This document shows positions 23,310-33,927 of a DNA stretch of 64,000 nt, one piece after another. Position 1 is the stretch's first letter, and each line of letters opens with the position of its first letter. The notes beneath the pieces were generated by a model that had not been told where the DNA came from, searched no databases, and saw nothing but the letters and a program-made list of their open reading frames with translations. Made by a program: the position numbers and the translations under genes. Origin of the DNA: Neonectria sp. B-13 (lineage: Eukaryota; Ascomycota; Sordariomycetes; Hypocreales; Nectriaceae); contig NOKP01000016.1 in the NCBI GenBank assembly GCA_002682825.1, forward strand, positions 592,591-656,590. Direction: 5' to 3'.

Positions 23310-23758
23310 TGTAGGTGCGGACTGACGCACGGATTGTGATGTGGGATCGTTCGCAGTTTAATTAATTCGCCTTCTAACAGAAACAACATGATCCATTATA
23401 CAGATATGTAGGATCAAGAAACTGTTTAAGATGACTGGATGCAGGATGGCGCATACGCATCAACTTTGCGTTGCGCTGATTAACCCCAAGACGTTTTACT
23501 TCAAAGTCATGCATTACAGCAGGAATGAAATCGAGAGACCCAGGCTTCGACGCATACATTGCTTGGTATCGCTGAATATCTGTGTTTCCAAGCAGCACCT
23601 GTGTTGATGGTGTATGTTGTAAATTGGTGGGTAGCAATGAATGATGCAGGCCTGCATAGGCCGACCTTTTCCGGCATCGCCGAGTCAGTCAAGACACAGG
23701 ATGCATTTTTCGAATCTATTATTTAAAATACTCATCCATTCGATGCCGTTGATGTTGT
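23310..23758. other. AT-rich spacer
   Basis: No supported gene. The minus-strand open frame at 23374-23637 lacks an ATG start and any recognisable domain. Confidence 0.4.
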
Positions 23759-23866
23759 ATGGGGGTACTCTTTACCGACGATAGCGGTGGAAAGCTCAAG
23801 GGGTTCGGCTTTGTCGATACGGAGCCGAATGTTAACTGGTACATTATTTTTGGCTTTGAAACATAA
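23759..23866 (+). pseudogene. Fragment resembling an RNA-recognition motif
   Basis: The 35-codon frame contains FTDDSGGKLKGFGFVDTE. This matches the loop 3 to beta-3 part of an RRM, with the RNP1 core K-G-F-G-F-V as in poly(A)-binding proteins. Nothing else of the 80-residue domain is readable around it, and the frame ends soon after. It is best read as a gene scrap in decayed DNA. Confidence 0.4.
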
Positions 23867-25300
23867 GTAAGTGGCTCTCTCTTCAATTATCGAAGTCTAG
23901 GCTCCACCGAATATGAAGATGGTGTTTAAATAAGCACGCAAAATATGTCGGGACATTTCTTGCTCACCCACACATCAGCCCGACAGAGATGCACCAAGAA
24001 GTAGAGCTCCTCTGAAGACACAGCATCAATCTGGAGCGAGCTACCATGAGACTTGGCCTCTATGGCCGCAGCAGGTTCACTGTAAGATGGCTTGTGACAA
24101 AAAACCCTAAATGCAAAGAAGCTGGGTGTAAATTCAGGGAGTCGGCCGAAGGCGGCAGTTGCATGCCACTCTAGGTGTTCTTTCGCCTACAAGATCTAGG
24201 CAATCAAATGTTGGCGATGAGGACGATAAAAAGGTATCTTGGACAAGGACGTCGCAGTGAAATGGTTACGTAGGACAAAAGCCAGTGGGTGAGCTGGGAC
24301 GATGCAGAGAAGATGGACTTCGCAAACAAGCTGTACCTAGGAGAGCACATTCTCTACAAATTGTTAGTTTCCGGGACAATCTAATCGTTCGCAACGAACT
24401 GTCGCTTCTCAAGGACCATGGTTTGGGCTATTGATCTGGGTGATGGCATCTTGATTGGCCCTCATGATCCGCATCGTCAACCTCTTCCAGCACATACGAC
24501 CATAGCTCTTAGAAAATACGGGATCCCGTCCGCTCTCCCTTTGTCAAGCTAAGAAGCGGTGGATTAGTACTCGGGTCGGTGACGACCGGGGAATCCCCAC
24601 TGTTGTATGTTTTTTGCTCTTTTTGCTATGGAATGCTACTTACAATATACCTCTTGACTTCATTACCTCACTTCATGGTTGACTTGAGCCAGTTCATTTT
24701 TGCTCACGAAGCGGTTCGAGGTGACTTCATTGCATTGTCTGAATAGTTATATCAAGTTTCCTGGCTTGAAGAAACTTGTTTGACAAGCTTGTTATTTCGA
24801 TATAATGTTTGATATCACAACTAGAGTGGTTCTGCCTGTTTCTTTTGCTCCATTAAGTCACATCAACTCTCTTGATTGTCCTTTCAGTGCTAGGGTCTAA
24901 TCTGTTAACCACATTTTCATAGGAACTACAGAGGGTGTTGAGACTGGATGCCCCAAAAATTGTCAAGGCACACTTGAAGGTAGAGAACTGCTAAGCCTGA
25001 TCATTGTTTGCATTAACATTCGCGTCAGAAATCAACAATGATAGCCCGGTGAGATGGCTGTATGTTGAAACATCTCGCTTGTATCGCCTATTCATATATG
25101 TGTTAAAGGTTCTAACTTGTAGATTAGCACTGACAACATGGCGCGGGGTGTGATGATCACAGTGGACAGGGAATGGTGGAGCCTGGCTTTCTCGTGATTA
25201 AGTAGACTGCTGTCTATCGCCCATCTCAATCTTAAAAAGCCTTTACATCACACCAACACAGTCACCGCAACAATTACCTTTTTGCATTAGTTGACGCGCT
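23867..25300. other. Decayed, AT-rich DNA without an intact gene
   Basis: Short coding-like scraps occur near 24050-24170 and 24310-24540, interrupted by stops, with no identifiable family. The right end should contain the promoter of the DUF7730 relic. Confidence 0.4.
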
Positions 25301-26575
25301 ATGGCACCACAGGGAGGATCTACGGTGGAACGGATACGCAACAAGAATCCTTTTAAGCCGGCCCAACCACCGATGCCATATCTTCAGGACGACGTGGCCG
25401 CAAGTACAGCCTAATTTTCACCAAACTTTAGAGAACTGCGCCTCACGATTCTATGTCTGGCGTTTGGAGATTAGGCTCTCCATATCGAACTCGACTACCA
25501 CAACCCAGCGGATCCCTTGGAAGACCTGTCCAAAGCGCATGGAGGTCGCAGCAGCTTCCGACGATGTGATCAACGGATCGACACTTGTTTCTGAGTTGTC
25601 TGGCCGCGACGTTATCTCCGGGCGAACAAGTGGAAGCCCAAAAATGGCGTTGGTGGAGTTGCATCTGTCATCAGTGGTCGATATAATTCGAGAGTGGTGA
25701 CCTACTCTGGGGGTTGGAGCCCTGGAATGACCATTTCGCTGTAATGAGCTGGCTACTCACATGCCATCAAACGTTAGTTGTATTCGGGTACTAGCAAGAA
25801 TGAACCCAACTCAAGTACAGCTATATTGAGAGCTTCCGGATACTCTATTCTACCAAGACATCCAAGCTGGCCTACCCCGAACTAATTGCTGGCGTGCCGA
25901 GACTTTTGCTTCCTTCGAGGCTCGCGTCAACCACCCAGGTCGTGATGTTGTGGAAGATCCACCCTTTCCGTGAGCAGAACCCCCGCGATCCGCCATGCTC
26001 GGATTACGAATCGATTTTTGCTCTCATGGAGCAAACACCGCTCATATTCCCCAATCTACTGAAACTATACATTTCGCTTTAGGAGGATTTCCGCATCGCA
26101 GGTCGTTCCGTGATGAGTCGAATTCTTTTACATAAGAGCATGACGAGGTGCGAGAGGTAATTATACGCCCGATGGAGAACATGTTGCGGACATGTACAAG
26201 TCTCCAAGCATACATCATCGCAATTCCTTCATCTTGTTACAGGGCGCAGAAGCGGCATGCAATGGATCACAGCGGATGCTTTGTCAAAGTGAGTGGGGAA
26301 CCTCGAGCAGAATGAATGTGACAAGAGCTTCTAAACGCATCGTCGGGTATGAAGGGGTATCGGCTAGAACTTGGACACCGGGATATAGGCTCGTCACCAT
26401 ACCAATGTTTACGCTGTAGCTTCTCACCCCAAACACCACCCGATGAAGGAATGAGCGGGATAGCACTGGAGTCCTTGCACCGTGAGAGTGTTTCTTCTTG
26501 GAAATGGGTTAAGGAACACTTCCTATTTGAAAAGCCCTCAAAATTAATGGAGCAGCATTGGTGTTCAATCTTATA
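25301..26575 (+). pseudogene. DUF7730-type protein, inactivated by in-frame stops
   Basis: From the ATG at 25301 (MAPQGGSTVERIRNKNPFKP) one reading frame continues for about 400 nt through FRELRLTILCLAFGD, HIELDYHNPADPLED and FRRCDQRID. It is cut by a TAA at 25412, a TAG at 25472 and a TGA at 25592. Each stop is one C-to-T step from CAA, CAG or CGA. A second coding stretch at about 25815-26082 reads YIESFRILYSTKT, then GVPRLLLPSRLAST and TPLIFPNLLKLYI. That is the order seen in fungal DUF7730 proteins: a cell-surface-like YxES..LYS motif, a LL.P.RL motif, then PNL..L.I. The C-terminal part near 26200-26430 is also frame-broken. Confidence 0.6.
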
Positions 26576-26894
26576 ATCAACGACGAATTCAAGACACCGG
26601 AATCCATCTCAATTTCTAGATCTAGGTTCCTACTGCCCTAGGCCGAGTTGTCGCTGAGTGGCGGTTAAGGAACTTGCAGCACGGGCTGAGGCAGACTGAG
26701 CTTCAGCTCGTTATAACCCCAATGAAAAGGGCACCAATTATGAGTGTAAAACAGAATAGAGTAGTCATCGACCTTCAATTGAGTAGAAATAGGAAACATC
26801 CTACTTGAAATTGATCGGGTATTCTGCGGAAACAGCACCCGTCATACAACGATCCGTTGTTGTTTGTGTTTGTAGTGTTTCAGGAGGCCCTCCC
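26576..26894. other. Spacer between two pseudogenes
   Basis: No gene seen. Confidence 0.4.
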
Positions 26895-27370
26895 GAGCAA
26901 ACACCATCGTCTCTCTCCTCTCAACAGTTGCGTTACTGATCCACAAGGCACAATGCCGACCGGGTATCCTTAACTCCAGAATCTCTGGAAACGTCTCTAC
27001 ATGACATTCTTGTTCACCTGACCGAAATTTGTGACTTTATTGGTGAGAAACGCGATGACGAGAGGGCGAACAATGTCCTTGTTCACTGTCACGTTGTTCA
27101 CGCTCCGCCACCATCGTTGTGGCCTACCTCGTGCGGAAGCACGACCAACCCCTAGACTCAGCTCTATTTTCTGTCCGGAGAAGCCGCAAGGTCAAGCCTA
27201 ACCCGAATATCATGGACTAGCTGACCGTATGGGCTGACACCGAGTATCAACTCTGGGCTGAACCCGCTAAGACGATTCCTAAGGGTTATGGCGTGTACTT
27301 TGCCCGAAAGGCCGAGAAGTTGAGAGCCAAAGGATTGACTGGCAATGAACCCACCTGCAGAGATCTCTAG
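26895..27370 (+). pseudogene. Dual-specificity phosphatase domain, broken in the catalytic loop
   Basis: The frame reads SLETSLHDILVHLTEIC, then ANNVLVHCHV, where the active-site HC-X5-R loop should follow. There the frame jumps: SRSATIVVAYLVRKHDQPLD resumes two bases out of phase from 27098. The missing part corresponds to about 4 nt of the loop. Downstream coding (FSVRRSRKVKPNPN, WADTEYQLW, GYGVYFARKAEKLRAKGL) ends at a natural TAG at 27368, but an in-frame TAG at 27218 replaces an expected Gln (MD-stop-LTVWAD). Loss of the catalytic loop frame and the extra stop make it non-functional. Confidence 0.7.
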
Positions 27371-27770
27371 ATGTTCTTTATGTCTTCTTTATCGTCATAC
27401 CTGGGTTCTCTGTGTCTAAGCAAGACATCAGCCTCCTTATACGAAGTGCACGCACTGATTATCATCATTTTGGCTCATCTGTTTCGAACAGCGTTTGTAC
27501 CGGCGACAAGGGTGAATCAATGTGTCTTCTTGTGTTTTGCATATATAAACATGCCTAAAGATGATATTGACTAAGGCTAAAATTACTATAAATAAACATG
27601 CCTAAATGGTCCCTTCTGTACGTTTTACTTAAATTACTAAGCTATAATATTAAGCCAGAATCTTTGCTACAAATCAATCCACCTCTCCCGACAGTATATC
27701 TCCGGCAAAGAACCTTTTTGCTTTCTGAACTTCATACTGTAAAGTGGGGTCACTTTAATTTATCTTTGAC

Positions 27771-28195
27771 ATGTTAACTCACGTTACAGATTGCGAGGTT
27801 CTTGTTGACGAGGTGCTTCCGGTTGTTTACGGCCGCGGAGCCCACAATGTCTCCATCGACACTACTCCGGGCAGAATTCTCGAGGATGTCGAGCGTCTCG
27901 CAGTTGGCCTTTACGCTCAGAGCCTCTCAGGAAGCTCTAAAATCGGCAATCTCATGATGCCTGGAGTTCGCTCGTTCCTGAAGCGTCTTGCCAGTAGCGG
28001 GGTTGGACCTTCCGAGGATTACAAGGAGGTGAGATACAAGTTCATCGAATGCAAGTTATGCCTTGAAAGTCTGTTAGCAACGGGGTATTCTAAACCTTGT
28101 CTCAACCTTAGATACATCATCTGGATCAACAACTACAGTCTCTAGCCTATAATGGGAAAAGACTATTCGAAGAATTTGAGACAGCGGAAGATTGA
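27771..28195 (+). CDS. Orphan protein or C-terminal gene fragment
   Basis: Exons 27771-28028 and 28112-28195 join in phase to 113 residues with a normal GT-AG intron. The sequence is soluble and looks folded (VYGRGAHNVSIDTTPGRI, MMPGVRSFLKRLASSG, ending LFEEFETAED), but no family was recognised. A splice acceptor-like ttacag lies just inside the start, so the ATG may be fortuitous and this may be the 3-prime part of a longer, otherwise decayed gene. Confidence 0.35.
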
Positions 28196-29610
28196 AAGTG
28201 AAGGAGGGGCATTTCTTTTTCTAACGGAACCAAATGATCTAGAAGCTGGGAGACTCGTATTCTCAGAACTCTCACCTTTTTCTGACAATGTTTCATCGTG
28301 CTGAAAGTTGTTCATCCATAGTTCAAATCAGATCAGACCAGTAATCATGTCTCGGGGCAGTTCTTCCATTGCATTCTTTTATACAGCTAAAGTTTTTAGA
28401 ATTGTGTACACTTAACAATACATGACTTGGCAATTAGGACTATTGGCCAAATAGAGATCACAAAAAGGAGCCGTATAGACTATCTAGAACCTTATTTAAG
28501 TTTCGTCTTAGTTGCTAAACAATTGATGCGTCTTAAAGAGTTATGGTAATTCAGTATCTAACTTGTGGAGGTTAGAAAGACGATTAAATGCACGTACAAC
28601 TTGAGCTTTACTTGAACAGCAGATTATTTCGATGATTGTTGTCTTGAAGACTTGGGGTGAGTTCATCTACGCCATGATTGATGATATCACCACCAAACAT
28701 CAAAAGCCAAGAAACATCTCGGGATGGAGACGGGAGGAACAAAAGCACCTAAGGAGTAATGCTGGCTAGAAAAGTACGCTGATGGTTAATTGGTGCCAAT
28801 ATGCATGCAACATGCATTACTTCGTTCTCTGCGCCTCATTTCACGGTATTAAATAGATTGCGGATACCACGGTCAGGGTAATTCTCTACGAACTTGACAC
28901 CGTACAAAGTCTCAGACAGACGTCTATCGACCGGGTTGACAGCAGATAACTGGACGCTCTCTACTTTAGTTCTCACCAAGTCTCACCCGCGGCCAACCCC
29001 GTAGTTTGTATCCGTGCCGCCTGCGGGCCAGGCTCCGCGTATCTAGCGCAATTGTCTTTGTTCTAGGTCCTCACTGGCGTCATCTTGTGAGCTGTCACGT
29101 TTCACAGACGCGGGACGGGTCAGATAGAGTTTAGCTCTGGAGTTTTAGCTCCCTTCACAGTAGTATTGGTACCTAGGTAGGTTGGCAATAGGGAGTGAGA
29201 CAATGCAAGATGCTCGCCTTGACTCGCCATCCGCACTGCATTTAGATGCCATGGATATAGACACATAATGCAAGGGTATCGAACAAAGACACCATGGTCT
29301 CGGTAATACTGTGAGCCGAGATGAGGTCACAAACTTGCCGTATGTTACCATAGCTTGGCTGGAAATTACCTCAGCACCACCACCGTCTGCAGAATGTGAT
29401 GGCCAGATCGGTACGTATTCTGGTTTGTCACCGTGAGCTCACATAACACTAATTCTTTAGCTCTGTTCGACCGGTGGTGTGCTTGCGCTACCTTCCTTTT
29501 TTCTTTTGGCGGCTGGGTTTTGTTTTTTCTCGCTCTCGCTGTCCTCATTTTGGTACGTTTTGTTTTGTTTTGCCTTGGCGATACGTTAGAGTGCCGGTCG
29601 ATCCCGAAGT
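28196..29610. other. Gene-free interval
   Basis: No supported gene in 1.4 kb. The first half is AT-rich. Short open frames near 29145-29351 have no recognisable content. Confidence 0.45.
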
Positions 29611-29717
29611 ACAAGCTTCCCCGAAGGACAAGCTTCCCCGAAGGACAAGATTCCCCGACGGACAAGATTCCCCGAAGGATCATCTTCCCTTCCCTGAAGG
29701 ACAACTTTCCCCGGAGG
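29611..29717. repeat. 17-bp minisatellite, about six units
   Basis: The unit acaagcttccccgaagg is repeated head to tail from 29611. The first two copies are identical and the next two differ at one or two positions. A 22-bp interrupted unit (29679-29700) and one more diverged 17-bp copy follow. It sits 135 bp upstream of the MFS start codon at 29852, so it may lie in the promoter or 5-prime UTR. Confidence 0.8.
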
Positions 29718-29851
29718 ATACTCGTCGATAGATCACCAGAAACTGGATCTTTGACTGTCAATAGATATAAGACATTCTTCTCGATCATTTGAGAAAAGCC
29801 ACGGTATCGTGTTCATGGTTAAACCCTCGAATATCGACTACCACCCTTGCG

Positions 29852-31291
29852 ATGTCGCACGAACCTACCTCCCCCGAGTGTCAGCGGTCCCCCGCGTACG
29901 ATGCCTCAGAAACGTCGCCGCTGTTGGGAAGTGACGAGAGCGACGTTGTTAGGAGAAAGGCGGCCAGAAAACCGTTCCCAACATGGCAAATTCTCCTACT
30001 CTGCTATGCGCGGCTGATGGAGCCCATTGCTATGTTCTCCGTGTTTCCCTATATCGCGCAAATGGTCCAACACAACGAGAATCTCCCTGACTCCGATGTT
30101 GGATTCTATAGCGGGCTTATCGAGTCTCTCTTTTCCATCGTCGAGATGGCGGTCTTGCCTATCTGGTGCAACCTAGCGGATCGTATGGGACGCAAGCCGG
30201 CTCTTGTCCTGAGCCTCATCGGAATGGCGGCTGGTCCAGTTTTCTTCGGACTATCCAGGTCGATATTTCAGATGATTCTCTTTCGCTGTCTGGCTGGGCT
30301 TGCGTCTGGCTCAGGCCTAATCATCCGTACCATGATCGGAGAGAACACCACGCCAGAGACGCAGGTTAAAGCTTATAGTTGGTTCGCGATTGCCGACAAC
30401 CTCGGCGCCTTTATCGGACCCATCATCGGTGGGGCGCTCGCTGATCCCGCCCGTCAATACCCTAAGTTCTTCGCGGGCATCAAGTTCTTCGAGGATTATC
30501 CTTATGCGTTGCCTGGTATCGTTGTCGGGGCTATTGATGCGACCGGGGTCATAACTTCTGCCCTGTTTCTCGAAGAGACGTTGAACATAAGAGACTCTCA
30601 AAGCTCCATAGATGAGGCTACGGAGGACTCGCAGGAAACGGGTTCCTATTGGCAACTCGCGAAGGCGCCTGGTGTCTGCGTTGCTTTGTGGTTGTACGGC
30701 CATGTTAACCTGCTCATGGACTCCTTCACCGCAGTTCTCCCGGTTGCGCTTTATACCCCGGTATCTATTGGAGGCATGGGATGGACACCTTCTAAGATCT
30801 CGCTATATATGGCCGCGCAGGCTGGCAGTCAATCTTTGTGGTTGCTACTCGCGTTTCCTTGGCTGCAGAGGCGTGTGGGGACTAAGGGAGTCTTGCGCAT
30901 CTGCGCGATTGGATACCCGATCTTTTTCGCTGGCTTCATAGCCATGAACGCTTTACTTCGAGAGAGGAGTGAAGCATCTGTTGTCTGGTTCTGGATCGCT
31001 ACCTTTTTCGTTACGAGTTTCGGCCCAGCGGTCTTCATGTCTTTCACCGCGGCTCAACTTGTGGTTAACGACGCTGCGCCGAATCCACATCTCCTTGGAA
31101 AACTGAATACGCTTGCGATGGTGTTTCACAGCGGCATACGATCCGTATCTCCTGGAGTTGCAACTGCTATCTACGCCGTCGGAGTTCGAGGTCAGGTTGT
31201 TTGGGGGTATCTCTTTTGGGCGATTATCATCCCACTATCAGCAAGTCTCGGGATCGCTCTTAGGTGGCTGTCCAATGACATGAAGGGATGA
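29852..31291 (+). CDS. MFS transporter, YCR023C/ZIFL-like
   Basis: This intronless 479-residue protein starts at MSHEPTSP; an in-frame upstream ATG exists but lies in the 5-prime flank. After a Ser/Pro-rich cytosolic tail with a dileucine-like SPLLGSDESD comes helix 1. The MFS loop 2-3 signature is LADRMGRKPALVLSL, followed by FRCLAGLASGSGLIIRTMIGE and DNLGAFIGPIIGGALAD (motif C region). A central hydrophilic loop (SSIDEATEDSQETGS) separates the halves. The family includes plant zinc-induced facilitators and fungal YCR023C, often vacuolar or plasma-membrane antiporters. The substrate is unknown. It converges with the P5C reductase gene. Confidence 0.9.
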   Translation: MSHEPTSPECQRSPAYDASETSPLLGSDESDVVRRKAARKPFPTWQILLLCYARLMEPIAMFSVFPYIAQMVQHNENLPDSDVGFYSGLIESLFSIVEMAVLPIWCNLADRMGRKPALVLSLIGMAAGPVFFGLSRSIFQMILFRCLAGLASGSGLIIRTMIGENTTPETQVKAYSWFAIADNLGAFIGPIIGGALADPARQYPKFFAGIKFFEDYPYALPGIVVGAIDATGVITSALFLEETLNIRDSQSSIDEATEDSQETGSYWQLAKAPGVCVALWLYGHVNLLMDSFTAVLPVALYTPVSIGGMGWTPSKISLYMAAQAGSQSLWLLLAFPWLQRRVGTKGVLRICAIGYPIFFAGFIAMNALLRERSEASVVWFWIATFFVTSFGPAVFMSFTAAQLVVNDAAPNPHLLGKLNTLAMVFHSGIRSVSPGVATAIYAVGVRGQVVWGYLFWAIIIPLSASLGIALRWLSNDMKG

Positions 31292-31664
31292 TCTTATGTG
31301 AGGTCAAGATGTAATTTTGCGATTCTTAGCTTGAGGAGAGAGGCTCACTGTATCCGGACATTGGAATCACTGATGGAATGGTTGGCCTAATCAATGGAGA
31401 CATCACTCATCAAACTTCTGATTACAGAATGGGCAGGCGATCTGATACTGAGTCATTGAACCGAACGAAGCGGTTATTAGATAAGAATATAGCACTTTAT
31501 GTTGCGCTACTGATAGATGAGAATTACATTTCTGGATCTTCGGACAGCTATTTATCTTGTTGCCTGATTTCCCCCCAGAGTACTCTATTCTGCTCTTTTG
31601 ACTCGTTTAATGAAGTATGAGGATTCAGAACCGGTAAAATAAAAGCCTCGATGGAATTCAATCA
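31292..31664. other. Convergent intergenic gap
   Basis: This 373-bp gap between tail-to-tail genes has no gene. Confidence 0.5.
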
Positions 31665-32611
31665 CTACCCCTTCCCTGGACGCTTCAAATGGCCTGTACC
31701 ACTTAGGAGGGCGTCCGCAAACACCGCTCTGGTTCCCTCCCTTTCCACAGCTAGCAAGGTCTGGATTGTGCACCCGCGCGGTGAAGATATACTCTCTCTG
31801 AGTACAGCCGGGTGATGCCCGTTTTGCAACATGGTTCCGAGACCAATGATGCCCTGAACAGCTAGCTCCAAAGCTTCTTGTCGTCGGAGACCCTCGACAA
31901 CGGAGCCGTCCAGAAGCCCGTCCAATGGCACAGACAAAGTTGCCAGGCATGTTGTCACGAGGACGGAGCCGACATCAACTAGTGCTGGGCTCATCATCTT
32001 GACCCGGCCGACTTGGTTGAAGGTCCATTCCAGTAGTGCAAGTTGTTTCGGTGGGAGAGCTGGATCCGACTGTTCAAGAATGGTCATGGATTGGCAGTAC
32101 TGAGCCGCCAGATTAGGTATCGCTTTCGCAATGTAAGGCATTGCCTTGTCGCTCGCGCCGGCAGACTCTCCGATGACCTTGGTAACATCCTCGACAGAGA
32201 TACCAGCCATCATGCTGATGACCAACTTGCCGGAGAGAGATTCGTAGACCCCTGGCTCCTGCAACACATCCTTGGCTAAATACGGCTTCACTCCTAAGAC
32301 AATGACATCCGCCTCATCGAATGCTGCTTGATTTTGCCGGTGGAGGACCCGGACATGAGAGACGTGTCGACCAAGGTCGTTCTCGAGGATGTGGGCTGAC
32401 TTCTCGGTGTTGGTGCATGCAATAAATTTCGCAAAAGTCTTAGAGCTTGGGTCCTTGGATTCCTCGGGGAAAATTGTGTCCAATAGACCCTTGAGAACGG
32501 CGGAACCCATGTTGCCTGCTATTCTTAGTCTTGCTCAGAGTCGTGCTGTAAGAGACCAGGACTTCACTTACCGCAGCCCACAAAGGCTATTGTCAGCTCG
32601 GAATCCTCCAT
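31665..32611 (-). CDS. PRO3: Pyrroline-5-carboxylate reductase
   Basis: Minus-strand exons 32611-32572 and 32515-31665 give 296 residues. The enzyme reduces P5C to proline with NAD(P)H, the last step of proline synthesis. The short first exon completes the Rossmann motif: IAFVGCGNMGSAVLKG spans the splice. Further family marks are DVIVLGVKPYLAKDVL, LVISMMAGIS, AIPNLAAQYCQSMTIL and the C-terminal dimer domain with SPALVDVGSVL and SSPRGCTIQTLLAVE (normally SPGGTT.A). The alternative acceptor one codon earlier would spoil the GCGNMG motif, so cag at 32518-32516 was chosen. Confidence 0.93.
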
Positions 32612-33241
32612 GATCATTCAACTGAACTGTGCCGTAAATAAATTGACAGAATTGAGAATAAACCTAGCAGTAGTTGGATACGAAGTCGCCTTCTTATCTA
32701 CCCCGCCCTCCTGACTTCTAGTCCGACGCGGTGGAGCAAGCCCGGGAACGCATCCCGACTTTTGCACATCGGCACCAGATTATTCCACTCGTTGGAACGC
32801 CACTGAAAATGTCAGTTTAAAGTAATAAAATGTACGAATACGTATTGGCATGAAGGTACAGTCCATGCCTATATTGATGATACCTTGACCGAGTTCAAGC
32901 ATCGGCGAATTCCGACTACTGGCGGCAGTTACATTTTAACTGCATACTTCAACAGCTTTGCCGAGAATATTTATTTTGGACCAATTTTACGCTTTCTGTA
33001 GCCTCTACCTTGTGCGCCGTAAGCTCGCTACGATAGTGATAACACCGGCGACAAGGCGAGGCGCATTGATCTTAAGCATTTCGAGAATGCTGCCGATGGT
33101 GAAAAACGATGGCGTGAAACAATGAAGTGATCTGGTTAGGTTTGTGATGAGTTTCTGACAACTCATTAGCACATTGCGCCCAGCTTTTCTAGACCATCAA
33201 ACTGACGCGAACCACTTTGAACACAGGGCCGTTGGATTAAT
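32612..33241. other. Intergenic DNA
   Basis: The first part is the promoter of the P5C reductase gene. No other gene seen. Confidence 0.45.
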
Positions 33242-33388
33242 TTAAAAAATGTCATTCGTTTCTACAGTGCAGGATGCAAATCTATCAAGAGTGATCAAGA
33301 CAGAGTCTGGGGTGAGTTCTTGCGTCTGGGAGGCTGCTATGGAGGCCGCCAAGACCGCCACAATGGCGGTTAGAAACTTGAAACACAT
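33242..33388 (-). CDS. Short signal-peptide-bearing reading frame
   Basis: This 48-codon frame begins MCFKFLTAIVAVLAASIAAS, a good secretion signal with a likely cut after the small residues. A short mature part with one cysteine follows. Its start resembles that of the neighbouring HsbA protein, so it may be the decayed first exon of a secreted paralog or a micro-secreted peptide. No continuing exon was found on the minus strand. Confidence 0.3.
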   Translation of the reverse strand: MCFKFLTAIVAVLAASIAASQTQELTPDSVLITLDRFASCTVETNDIF

Positions 33389-33927
33389 TGCGTTTGCGCT
33401 CAAGAGATGCGAATAGGCTAGGCCTGGGGGAGTAGTACATGCGAATGCGGCTGTGAGAATGATTCCTGAGAACTTGGGAAAATGGACACATCTGGGTGCA
33501 AAAACGCGATGACAGCGGTATCATTTATATTATCTTGCTGACGGCCAATTGTACTCCATAATATCCATTCATTCCTTGCGTCAATATGTAATACTGAAGG
33601 ATCTCGGGCTTCATTCTTTTGTATGCAGTCACAATATTCGAGCATGTACATGTCGTGTCCACTGGGGGGTGAAGCCCTCCGATTGTAGTTAATTTGTGAT
33701 TCTACAGGCAGCATCTAGAGCTTCTTGAGCACTTGACATGATTTTATACATGTGAGATTCTCTTTGAAGGGGTGAATTCAAGATCTAAGCGACTTCCAAT
33801 TTCAAGAGACTCAAAGTAACGTCTAGAGTTTGGCGTCAACCATCAATTCCCGTCTGATGGGCCTCCCTGCATGGCCATATAAGAACACAACCTAGTTAAA
33901 CTCCGACGTCTCTGTTCAGATTCCAAT
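33389..33927. other. Intergenic DNA between the signal-peptide frame and HsbA
   Basis: This 539-bp stretch has no supported gene. Confidence 0.4.

Noticed and set aside
23374..23637. 87-codon open frame on the minus strand
   Set aside because: It has no ATG start, no domain, and lies in decayed AT-rich DNA.
29433..29792. 119-codon open frame over the minisatellite
   Set aside because: Its repetitive Pro/Arg content comes from the 17-bp units, and it overlaps the presumed promoter of the MFS gene.
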